From: Metopolophium dirhodum
Taxonomy: Eukaryota; Arthropoda; Insecta; Hemiptera; Aphididae
Assembly (NCBI RefSeq): GCF_019925205.1
Contig: NC_083563.1
Coordinates: 8,432,001 to 8,496,000 of the forward strand
Direction: 5' to 3'
DNA: 64,000 bases
Shown here: positions 36,690 through 47,704 of the stretch, piece by piece
How the letters are laid out: each line of letters starts with the position of its first letter
Position numbering within the stretch: the stretch's first letter is position 1
Position numbers and translations under genes: made by a program
The notes under the pieces: generated by a model
Databases searched by the model: none
What the model was told of the DNA's origin: nothing
Seen by the model: only the letters and a program-made list of their open reading frames with translations

Positions 36690-38755
36690 TGGAGTATATA
36701 TACGTACATTACATAATTTTATACTCACATGTGTATTGTATTCGCGTAGAATATTATATATTTTATACAAATGAAACGTTATGTGTGTGTGTGTATATAT
36801 ATATAATATTATATTGTGTATGGTTGAAGTTGCGCCGTAAACCTACTGTTACGTGAGGGCCATAACGTTTAAAACTCACGGCGGTGGCAATAAAAACAAT
36901 TGTGAAAATAAAAATTAAAAAATAACGCTCGTTTTAATATTATTTTTCGGTCGTGAAACGCAGTGGAGTGGAAAACATATTTTTTATCGTCCTCGCCAAA
37001 TAGCAATAAAACTTACAAATTCCCAATTTTATTCTTAGACATTTACGATGTTATGACGTATATGACCACGTGTGAAAGGGAATTTTCTAAAGAATGTCAT
37101 TCCACGTCTCGCGTTCAATAAAAGTGCAAAAACCATGTCTTCGGTGTTGTGCAACAATATCATTACATGATCATAGAAAATTGAAAATGTATTACAAACT
37201 TCCTCACAAATTGTTATTACTTAAATTATAAAAAAAAATTGAGTGTAAATCTACAATAATTTATATTATCATTTTTTGTACGTTGTGTACGATTTTAAAA
37301 ATATATTAACCCTTGCTGAGCTATTCATAGACATTTGATGTTTTTTGACGTTATTTTCAATAAATGTCGATAAAAAAAAATTGATCCCTGCTGTACTGCA
37401 GACCAGTTACCAACTTTCCCCACTTTTTTTTATAAACTTTTAGGCTAAAATAATCGCAAGTCTGAAAGTCGTTAAGAAAAATGCACGTTTAAGTATTTGA
37501 CTATGGTAGTTTGGTCTATACTATTGGATGATGAACAGCTCAGTAAATTTGTTACATATTACATATTATACCTTCGAATAAATCGTAACACTTATGCACT
37601 AAAAAATACGTCTTTTGGACTATAACGTAAGGTTTTGAGCTGTCGTGTGTACATATTATTATTATACTTATATTAAACCGACGTCTGTTGGTTGTTATTG
37701 TTCCATTGTTATTGTAATAGCTTACCAAATAATTCGTTACATTCAGTGAAAATAATATCTTCACAACATCGTCCTCAATAACGTGCGAATACCGTCGGTG
37801 ATCAAAAAATACGAATTGCATATCAATATAATATAGTAACCTTGTTAAAAAGTTTTCAGAAAGAAAATAAACGTCCGTCATGCTTCCAAAAAGCGCACTC
37901 GATAGGACAATATTACTCGGAAAACGTAATTGATTAAAACATATCGCGTGTGTGATTCATCGGGAACCGTCGTAAAATACGGCGATTTCCCAATGGTGTA
38001 ATAGAATTCTAAAATAATTTATTGTATTATACTATATTCTGGGAGGACAGAAAAAACCAATTTTGAGCAATCTTATAATTATTATTTTCCGATTCGACCC
38101 GCACAGTTGCAACGGTTGTACAGTTGTACATTTTATACTGATCCGTGCATACATTTATGTACATCGGACATTACTGAAGTAATTGGATGTAATTGCCCCC
38201 AGAGGTCGCGTTTTGACATCGTCTGATGATCATTATTCTCCGTGGGCGTTTTAGTGTTTTACAATTTTACAGCTAACCACCAGTATATTATTATTATATT
38301 ATCATCATTACACGATGTAGGTATCTAAACATTAATGAAAACCCCGGTTTTTATGTTTGTATTCGTCGTGTTTGCTGATTTTGAGTGGCTGAAAAACATG
38401 TTACGTTTTTGTTTTATTAAATTAATAGAAAAATTAAAATTTTAGCACCGGCAATTAATATAAACTAGTATATTTCTTCCATACATGCCTGTTTGAGATT
38501 ATTATATCGAGAACTGTGTGGAAGCTGAAATACCTTCCTTTTATTTTCTTGTGTTGTATGGTCTATGAACGTTTTTAAATAAAATCGTACTGAATACAGA
38601 AAACGAGTCTTCAAATAACTGACTAAACTCGATTTCAAATCGATTGATAGAATTTTTTTAAAATTTCGACTAAAGTCTGAAAATGGTTAAATAAAATAAA
38701 TAATTGTAAAATAACCAAACAGGTATTCAGAACTTGCTTAACTCGCATAACCACG

Positions 38756-38793
<38 letters not shown>

Positions 38794-39179
38794 TATTTAT
38801 AGTTACAATAAAATATGTATACGACTCTTATTATTCACCCGATCATCCAATATCCGATAAGTTTTGTATGATAAACCAAGAAAATATTTTGTGTAAGCCC
38901 ACAATCCACATACTATGCGCAGTAATATTATCGTTATGATCAGAGCAATTTCACACACAGCATTACGTAGGTATTCATGTATCATTATTAATCATAATCA
39001 CAAAAAATAGATCATCATTTCAACTGATTAAATTTGTAATCGAAAACCAATACACGTACCATTACCGTAGTGATTAATACGTAATTCCCATAATTTTCAA
39101 TTATACCATTATCCGTTTCAATTGATGGTCTAAATCTGAATGCCACAAACCAAATAGGTATACACTATTACTCTAATAT
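36690..39179. other. Non-coding stretch
   Basis: Nothing supported apart from a (TTA)n microsatellite at 38758-38789. The frames near 37552-37881 show no family features. Confidence 0.4.
38758..38789. repeat. (TTA)n microsatellite
   Basis: About ten ATT/TTA units, then an interrupted continuation. Confidence 0.9.
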
Positions 39180-39185
39180 ATACAT

Positions 39186-39686
39186 ATTAGAGATGGGCTG
39201 AACTGTATGAATTTAAAAAAATCGAACTGATCTTTGGTGTTCGGTTCAAGTTTGGAAGTCGACCCTAGTTTAAAAAAAAACAAACCAAACTGAACTCGAA
39301 TAAAAAGTTTAAAGTTCAATAACTTTACTAATTTAAACCCAAAACAAATGAACCAACTCCAAAAAAATCTGAACGCGTCATACGCTTCGAACAATAAATG
39401 TTTTATTTTTTATATTTTGGTTTGACATAAAACTACAAAGTTTGAGTCGTAATTTAATTCATAAGCTCGGGTCACATTCAGTATTATATGAAACAAAATG
39501 TTTGGTACAAGTTCGGGACGATGTTGAACATATCGTTAGGTTCGAGTTCGACATATCACGTTGAATAATTGTTCGGTTCGTGTTCAGTTCAACATACGAT
39601 TCAAAAGTTCGGTTCAACAACCTACTAATAGGTTTGGTCTAAGTTTGGTTCGAGACCATATTTCTGATTTTGACCCATCACTAATA
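39186..39686. mobile_element. Probable hAT-type MITE, ~500 bp
   Basis: Imperfect terminal inverted repeats: left TATTAGAGATGGGCTGAAC, right (reverse complement) TATTAGTGATGGGTCAAAA. TAGNGATGGG is a common hAT MITE terminus. The interior is built of short degenerate GTTCGGTTCGAGTTC-like words and has no coding capacity. No clean 8-bp duplication was found at the edges, so the exact ends are uncertain. Confidence 0.6.
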
Positions 39687-40084
39687 TATACACAACAGGA
39701 AGAGTGTCATCGCCTGTACACTAGAATACGATTATAATAATAATATCATAATGTCCAATGATCAGTGATCACACATTCACTCTCAGCTGGTTTAATTATT
39801 TAAATGTACCTAGTAGGTACCTACAACCGTGACACAGTATTATTAAGTACAATACATTTACAATTATTATAACACAATGCCTGCTCGGCTGCTATCAACC
39901 CATACCTATAAAACCTACTGACTAATAACTAGTATTATAACTATTATTCTTTACGATAATCTGTATAACTATGTTAACGATATGTTGTGATCAAGAACGT
40001 GTTGTAATCTCCGACTAAACATAATTTTCTTTCACGGTTTTTTTTTTTTCGCAAAACTTTTAGACATTTTGATGCAGATACATT

Positions 40085-40300
40085 ATGATATTGCACTCCC
40101 AAGAACCACGCAACATAAACTGTAACACGCTAGGTACCTATTCGATATTTTTTCTATACAAGGAAAATCTATGAATAGTAAATATGTTTTTGTTGATAAT
40201 AAGTAGCTATGCATGACAACGAAAACCCTACTAAAAATCGAACAGGAAAAAAATCTTGTATCCAGACTGAATACGTCATATTTATGTAAAAAAAATTCGT
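40085..40300 (-). repeat. Unnamed dispersed repeat, copy 1 of 3
   Basis: On the minus strand it shares with 48230-48365 and 60183-60315 a collinear ~130-bp block: GATTT..TCGT(A/G)AG..TTTTCGTTGTCATGG, ..AAACATATTTA..ATTCATAGATTTTCCTTGTA, GAAAAATATCGA(A/G)TAG..GCGTG. It extends further into TGGATACA..TTTTT shared with copy 2. Not protein-coding as far as I can see. Confidence 0.65.
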
Positions 40301-41248
40301 TCATACATATTGTTATAAGAAGAATGCTACTAGATATTTTTTCCTCTACAATGAAAACTGAGGAATCATAGAGATGTTTTTTGGTATAATGCAGTGGAAA
40401 AACATTGAGTAAAGCTAGATAACAGTGTAATGTAGCAATAAAGCTACACTTTACTAGGAAGTAATTTTTTTTTTTGTCTTGCGTTTCTCTGGCAATATTG
40501 GTTAAAAATTAGAATCGGTTATACCCAGTCTATAAATATATCTATATTAAAAAGACCAATATCATATAATCTACTGATATGATTTACTAGTAATAAACGC
40601 TTAGAGACATAATATATATATCGTAAAAACAATTTATGTTTACCTATATGTACAACCCTTAACAATTTTCAAAATTTATTGTAGATTTTCATAGAAGATT
40701 TTCATATGAGTGGGTACAGGTTTAATCATAGTTAATTGATGAAAATATAATATTATGATAATAGTGATGAGATACTTATCATGATAGTAAAAAAATATAT
40801 TTTCTTAACTTTTCACCACTCTGGGACTGACCCAGCGGGCTGTACTAAATTTAAACTATCAACCTCAAGTACCCCTTAATAGTAATGTTTACTGCTGCTG
40901 TGGCATAACTCGCTAATCTTCGGTAGTCGTGCTGTCGCTCTCTGCGCTGGTTCACGCCAACCCTCGTCTACTATTCCAACGTAGCAGCATTTAATAATAA
41001 TTATTATGCGGTAGTGTGCGTGTGACTAACCGGTATAAACAATAGCCATAATAATATAATAAATTATTATAAATAAGCAACCAAATCCAGGGTGATATTC
41101 AAACTAGGATTAAGGAGTAGGGCCTCGGTTTCGCGGGCCATCAATTTTAGCCCAATCTTCTCCTTAAAATATTTTAATTGCATACATTGTTATGAAAATT
41201 AAAAATAGTAAAATATACCTAATAGCTTTAATAGTTTAAAAAAAAATA

Positions 41249-41400
41249 CTAGCTGTCCCGCCCGACGTTTGCCGCGCCAAAGATTTGTGTTGTTAGAAAT
41301 AATATAGAAAGAAATAATTTAAAATTGTTTTTTTTTTTAAATCATAAAATTGACCATATTTTGTTTTACAGGTCTTATTACATATTGTTTCATATTAATA
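41249..41400 (-). mobile_element. Helitron-type 3' terminus
   Basis: On the minus strand the sequence AATCTTTGGCGCGGCAAACG-TCGGGCGGGACAG-CTAG-T has a GC-rich, hairpin-capable end followed by CTAG and T at 41249-41252. This is the typical Helitron 3' boundary (CTRR before a T). It resembles the end at about 59320-59357. The 5' extent is not visible; a hAT remnant begins at about 41398. Confidence 0.55.
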
Positions 41401-41830
41401 ACTTTTGTACATAACACCTCTTGACGTATTTAACAATGTGTCTTTATGAAATGTACCTATGTTCAACATTTCATTCACTTTTTTTTGCAATCTTTCAATG
41501 AAATCTTTATTTTTCCCCGTCATAGAATGACCTCCATCTGTAGCCACAAATGATAACTTTGCCAAAGGTATATCATATTTTTTCAAGAATTCAAAAACAG
41601 AAACGAACACATCCTCTTGTGTAATAGTATCATACATATTATGTATAATTTCCAATTACTCTTCAAAAATATTAAATTCCATATCACAAGCACGAAAAAT
41701 CACGACTAACCAAGCTGTACCACCAATATCGGTACTTGCATTATAAACGATTGAAAAATACACGAAACTAGGTTTTTTTATTTTAATCTGATTACTCAAA
41801 TTAAATGCTAGTTCAGTTATTCTTTCTTAC
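41398..41830 (-). pseudogene. hAT-superfamily (ZBED5/GTF2IRD2-like) transposase remnant
   Basis: On the minus strand a frame with one internal stop (about 41656) reads, in order: VYNASTDIGGTAWLVVIFR (the Asp-containing D-ST-D block of hAT transposases), CDMEFNIFEE, then ITQEDVFVSVFEFLKK, LSFVATDGGHSMTGKN (the TDG..SMTGK block with the second catalytic-region Asp) and FIERLQKKVNE. This is the domesticated/ZBED5-like subgroup. N- and C-terminal parts are missing and the frame is broken, so it is inactive. Confidence 0.85.
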
Positions 41831-42913
41831 AATGATAAACAAACAATTTAGAGTATTTTATCTGCCATCAGTAACTTTACCTACAAAGTATAATAATTTT
41901 TTTTGTTACCTAGTATTATTATACATTTTATTATTACTTAGGTACTTTTAAATATTTTTAGGTTGATAATCACTTAATTATGACATAGTATTCAACATTT
42001 CCGTAGATAATACACCATTTGATTTGGACTGTAAATGCAGTTAAAATAAACTGGTTTTAATAGCAGTCCATATAGAAGACATTTTGATAAATTATGAAAA
42101 CAAATAAAAAAATATCAACGATTAGTGTGATCGTTATTGGATTTGCACTATATAGTAGGTATACCTATCTAACTATTTATTAAAAATTGGGGAAGTCTTA
42201 ATATTTTGTTTTTAAAAATATAACAAATTGCTCTCATTCCATAAAAAATTAATCAATTTGAAAATTAATTTGTATAAAAAAAAGATCATTTTATTTTAAC
42301 TCAGTGAAATATTATCTATTTTAGTATTTAAAAAAATGTTTTTTTTTTAATTAACTAACTAACTAATTAAGACTTACTTAACATATTTTTTTATTTTTTT
42401 TTTTGCGAATTATTATAAAAGAAATTGGTTGATTATATTATATTATATTTTTTTTTTTAAATGGACTTAAATAGGTCCTCACATTACATTTAGATCACTG
42501 ACTTTCCAATTTATTAAAATATATTGTGCCTATCTATGCGTATATGTGCATAACATATTTGGAATATAATGGAATTCGGTTGGACAAAAACATATTTTTC
42601 ATTACTGGTTGAGAAACTAAAATGTAGGCGTAATTATTGGTTTTCTGACATTATGAGGAGCGCCATTATTGGTCCATGCCCGTTTCATACTATTACGTGC
42701 ACCCAGTTAGGTACCTAATATTATATTAGAACAATGTGTGTGGGGAATTGGGAGTAGTCGGATCAACAGAAGTCACGATTTCCAGGAAAATATTGACGAG
42801 CTTTGTGAGTGATTGACGTGTAAATCTATATAAGCATAATATTATGTTATATAATTTGTGTACCAAAATTTTTGTAATAATCATAATAATATTGTGATGA
42901 TGGTATATGTAAT

Positions 42914-43418
42914 GATATAATCAGTGTAGGGACTAATCTAGATAAATTTATCCAGATGAATATCTAGATAATTATTTATTCATAATTTATCTTATCTAGA
43001 TAAATAGTTACAAGCTATCTCAACGTTCATCTTAGATAATTTTTTTACTAATCTAAATAAATTCATCTAGATACATATTTTATTGATAAAAATTGCGAAA
43101 TTGTACAAACGTATTTTAAATATTTATACAGATTCTCAAACCAAGGTTATGATTTATAAATAATGTAATTATTTTATTTATATCATTATTATTATTATGT
43201 TCCTAGCGTCCAACTAAATATACATTAATTTAAAATCCATTTAAAAAAAAATTGTATCTTTTTTTTTATCTAGATAAAAAAGTATTTATCTTTATCTTTA
43301 TCTAGATAAATATGAGTTAAGTTATCTTTTATATCTATCTAGATACACTTGGGTTGCATTATCTTTATCATTATCTAGATAAAAAAAATACTTATCTAAT
43401 CCGAACACTGGATATAAT
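42914..43418. mobile_element. 489-bp hAT MITE with perfect 8-bp TSD
   Basis: The element (42922-43410) starts CAGTGTAGGGACTAATCTAG and ends, as reverse complement, CAGTGTTCGGATTAGATAAG. It is bounded on both sides by GATATAAT (42914-42921 and 43411-43418). Length of TSD and CAGTG.. ends fit hAT-superfamily non-autonomous elements. The interior has about eight TCTAGATA palindromes (mostly TATCTAGATA) and no coding potential. Confidence 0.92.
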
Positions 43419-43607
43419 GATAATAAATGTTAAAAAACGGATCACTGTAATTGTATGTCTAGTTGGGGGGAGGGATGTCCGGTTTCGTGTTTGAGATGTG
43501 CCCCCACAGCTTTGCATCCCAAAATAGTCCTCAACCTATACTCTATAGCCTTGGGCATATTTCTATAGGAATACTATCATACGTTATTCTATTATATAAC
43601 TTATAAT

Positions 43608-43638
43608 ACACACACACATACACACACACACACACACG

Positions 43639-43702
<64 letters not shown>
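43608..43702. repeat. Long (CA)n microsatellite
   Basis: About 47 CA units with a few A-to-G/C-to-T interruptions; the longest simple repeat here. Confidence 0.97.
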
Positions 43703-44369
43703 GCTCGGGCTACCAACGGCGCAATACTAATTTGGTCGTAAACAATAAGTATACGATTCTGAGGGATTACGCACCGCTTCTGTTGCTGCTATATTTATGT
43801 ACATATACTTACTGCATGCTCACTATACACTAACTATGTTATATGTTGTATACTTAATGGAGATTCGGAGAGCCGATGCGTACTATCCTGCGGGTAGCGG
43901 ACGGCGTATTATGTATTTTATGGTACTATATAATATATTATTATACCTAGTGCACACGCGTGCGCGAGATAAGTCTGGCGGCGGATGCTTCCGGTGTTAC
44001 TAATATAATAACCATCCGTTCTAAGTACTGCTCGACGACCGTTATTCTAGTAGCATTGTCTATAAGAGTAGTAGACAGTGTCGTCGTTGTTATCGTCAAC
44101 CGGTTACGGTCAAGATACCTGGTTTCAGTTAAAATAGGTATATCATAATAATTATAGTTATTATTATGATTCGTCATCGACATTGCGTAAATAATGGACG
44201 ATTGTAAATTCTTCCGATTATATATATAGTTTTTTAATATTATGTAAATACCTGCATAGTTACGATTATCTACAACTAGTAAAAACGTGTAAATTCCAAT
44301 GGTACTAAATTTTTACTTGTAAATTAAACTGACATTGACATACATCTTTTTTTTATTATTTTACCACTC

Positions 44370-44490
44370 AAAGTACCAACTAGATCCAATTTTCTAGTAA
44401 AAATCCCTTTCAGAGTTGAATATCAAAGCATTTTTACTGCCTCAAATGATGATGACAGACATAAAAATAATAATAATAATTCATCGTTCA
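44370..44490 (+). repeat. Dispersed repeat related to 18.5 kb
   Basis: CAAAGTACCAACTAGA..GTTGAATATCAAAGCATTTTTACTGCC..GATGATGACAGACA..AATAATAATAAT parallels the minus-strand sequence around 18500-18620, with similar order and spacing. Confidence 0.5.
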
Positions 44491-44797
44491 GAAATAAATT
44501 ATCAACATAATAGGTATTGTAAAATAAAAAAAATACCATGATATCTTTTATACTTCACTCATTGCAATCAACAATATTTAAAAAAAATTTAATTAAAATT
44601 ACAACAATAATACTATGAAAAATCTGTAGGTATTCGTATTAGATATTGATATAACAACTTGATTAATGATACCTTCTAAATACTCAATCATACAAGGCGC
44701 AGGTGGATAATAATCTAGTTATACCTTTGTGAGAAAAATATTAGTCCATTTATAATATTGTTATCATTTATCAATGGATTTTCAACTATACTTTCAG

Positions 44798-45028
44798 ATT
44801 GAAACACCAGTATTCCGTTATAACACCACGACTGCGTCCGGCGGTTCATTTAAGTCATTATTCAACCCTTTAGTACTTCCTCGAACAATGAAAACAAAAA
44901 ACTCATATTTTAACCATAACAAATACAGTCCGAACAATGATATGTTCGATGTTTATCTCGAGAACCTTGCAAAATATGTCCGTACACCAAACGTTTGTTC
45001 GACGAATAATATTACCAACGGACAATAA
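44798..45028 (+). CDS. Possible terminal exon A, unknown gene
   Basis: After the acceptor ACTATACTTTCAG a frame of 76 codons runs to TAA at 45026-45028 (starts IETPVFRYNTTTASGG, contains LPRTMKTKN and FDVYLENLAKYV). An alternative acceptor is CCAACCCTTTAG-like sequence at about 44868. Composition is balanced and protein-like. AATAAA follows at about 45244. I do not recognise it. See the related-looking frame at 46897. Confidence 0.35.
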   Translation: METPVFRYNTTTASGGSFKSLFNPLVLPRTMKTKNSYFNHNKYSPNNDMFDVYLENLAKYVRTPNVCSTNNITNGQ

Positions 45029-46125
45029 CTTCAAAGGTATAAATTAAATAATAATATTTGGTAAGCGTCGATGTGTGAGACCGATATACGATTTCATTAT
45101 AATATTATGGTTGTATATAAAAATATAAACGTTCAACTTATGAAGTTGAACAATATATTTTACATTTTGTAATATTTAAAGCCATGTTAACCGAACGTCA
45201 TAATATTATACTGAAAAGTATATAAATAATAACTATGTACTTGAATAAAATATATAACAAATTGTACAAAACCTACCTTATACGATTAATTTGTTACACT
45301 ATAATGACTATTTTACTTGAGGTAAAATATGGCATAATAATACGTTGGTATTACCGGAAAATAAATAGTATCCACAATCCGTGACTTCGATGTACCTGAA
45401 TTGCCTGTCCAACACGCCGTGTGATGGTAATATTAATTTATAATAATAATATTATTATTTTATTGAAATGCATTGAATAATCATTCTTGTGATATATTGA
45501 ACAAATGGTCCATGCTAGGACTAAATAATATAAATGTTGTTTAGAAAGAGTTCACTGATTATAATACAAATTACAATATCATGAATATAATATAAGCGTT
45601 TTATTATATAAAATAATATGATAATAATTTAAAATTTGTTTTAGTTAGTAATAGCTGATTATGGTTTATGAGCTTATAACTACTTAAGTTAACAATATTA
45701 TTTTTACAATTATAATCATGCTACTATGATTAATAAAGTTTATTTTTAAGTAAATTGTGTATCAAGTTGTATACAGTTGAACAATTAGTGAATGTTGTAA
45801 ACAAAAAAATAATAATACTTATACCATATGGATTTTTATTTAAAAAATATATTATTTTTTTTAAATATTAGTTTTACACAATTTTAGGACACTGCAAAAC
45901 AATATTTTTTACAATTATTTATCGACATTATTTTTACTTTTAACTTTTTTGAATAACAAGTAAGTAAGAACATTATTTTTATTTTATATTCTAAATTTTA
46001 TATTTTTCGGATCACATTGATTCATTAAAATTAAATGTTGACAGTAGATGGGTACTCTGAAAAATGCTAGTCCACTACTCTACTCATCAAAATTACTTAT
46101 AATTATTTATTATAATTATTTTTTA

Positions 46126-46390
46126 ACGGGCCAAAACCTAATATTACGGTGACTCAAAATAATAAAACTATAATAGTTTGAAAAATTTCACAATAATGTA
46201 AGTCTAATAAGATAAAATAAAATATTACAATCGTGTAAGAGGCACAGAACACAATTTATATTTTATATAAATTACAAAAACTATAAAAAGAACGGATCTG
46301 CATTGGCTAAACACGTCATCCTTGCAAGAGAATTATTTCTTATTCCGACAGCTGCACAAAATTAATACGGCAATTGTCTGTATAGCAAAC
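46126..46390. repeat. Retroelement-tail-like segment
   Basis: AACGGGCCAAAACCTAATA after a T-rich run resembles 13291-13309. Nothing else could be read from it. Confidence 0.3.
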
Positions 46391-46896
46391 GTAAGTAATT
46401 ATACTTACATACTTATAGTATGTTACATTGCGTGTCACATAAAAAAATAATTTTGTTGAATAAACTATAGGTGCATCGACTTATTGCCCGGAGACGTAGT
46501 AACTATATTATATAATCTTTGATTCGTATGTATCTAAATACTCCCAAAAATATTTACTGCTTTGGAATATAAAATTGAATGCTAATGTTGTCGTTTAAAA
46601 AATGAAACAACTCAAGACTTCAGATAACAATGAAACAGTTTTAAAAAATATAAATTTTTTTCAAAAACTATGTTTGCGTAAAATTATGTAATACAATCTT
46701 TTCAAAAAAGTTTAAACTTTTATAAATAATGAGATTATAGACTTAAATTAATTGATCAATTTAATATGTATATTGTTAGACGTGTAATAATTACAAAGGA
46801 AGTCTTACATTTGCATATTATAATATGTTATAATAATTTCCTTAATACAACCATATTGTTGGAAACCCTGATCACACAACCATATACTTACTGTAG

Positions 46897-46996
46897 TTAC
46901 CCTCGAACAATGTTTAATCGCTGGGATACTTCATCAAGCTTAACAAAAGGAGCTGAACCGAAATATTCGGATACCGATTCGGGATTCCTAGTTTAA
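46897..46996 (+). CDS. Possible terminal exon B, unknown gene
   Basis: A strong acceptor (CATATACTTACTGTAG) opens a frame of 32 codons after one leading base. It starts YPRTMFNRWDTSSS and ends KYSDTDSGFLV before TAA. Its start shares CCTCGAACAATG (PRTM) with exon A. It has the look of a cytoplasmic C-terminal tail. Family unknown. Confidence 0.35.
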
Positions 46997-47513
46997 ATCT
47001 ACTGTGCTTAATGTATTATCCTTATTATTTGGCAAACTCGTAAAACTGTCCTTCTGAATGGGAGCAACCGAAACGACATAGCATTTCTCGACTGCATTGT
47101 CGGATCACGGAAAACATAAAAATTATTCACGCTCAGCCAGTCGATTTCGACACTGCCCCCTACCCTTCGGTAGTGTACGCACTACGGTAGATCGTTATAA
47201 TATCATACCGTATACATTATAATATATTATACTCACAACACAATATTATTATATACAATTTATAATTTCATAACGCAACGGTTTCGATATTTCTCACAGG
47301 TTTTTGAGCGTTTCCGATTTCGTGTACTCGTACGCTTCTCGTATACTTTTCTCGTCAGATTTGGAAATCTATATTAACAGAGCATACGATAATATTACTA
47401 CATACAATCTCCCATCCAATCTCCGTCGTTTTAAACATTTATGACATAATGTCAAACACAGTTTCTTTTTTTTTTCACACGAAATACGCAATACAATAAT
47501 AATAATATTATGC

Positions 47514-47704
47514 CTATTGTACCTCGGGCATGACATATTGTGTTCGCGCACTGTCCGGTTCGTCCACATATCTGACGGTGCTGAGTTTCAGCTCTCCGCC
47601 GATCCAAACGCCCTCCATCGATTGGCCTTTGTCTTTGAACACGTACACACCTTCACCGTGTTTCAAACCATTTCTCCATTGTCCTTCGTAAACGTTACCG
47701 TTCG
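47514..47704 (-). CDS. MORN3: MORN3 exon 4 (terminal)
   Basis: Acceptor CGTCTTACAG. Encodes NGNVYEGQWRNGLKHGEG, a last MEGVW unit and the tail to TAG at 47514-47516. The final codons include GAG|GTACAA, which could instead be a donor to a further exon. Confidence 0.88.

Noticed and set aside
45350..45440. Short minus-strand frame resembling an exon (..LDRQFRYIEVTDCGYY..)
   Set aside because: Reads protein-like but has no acceptable acceptor at its start and no partner exon.
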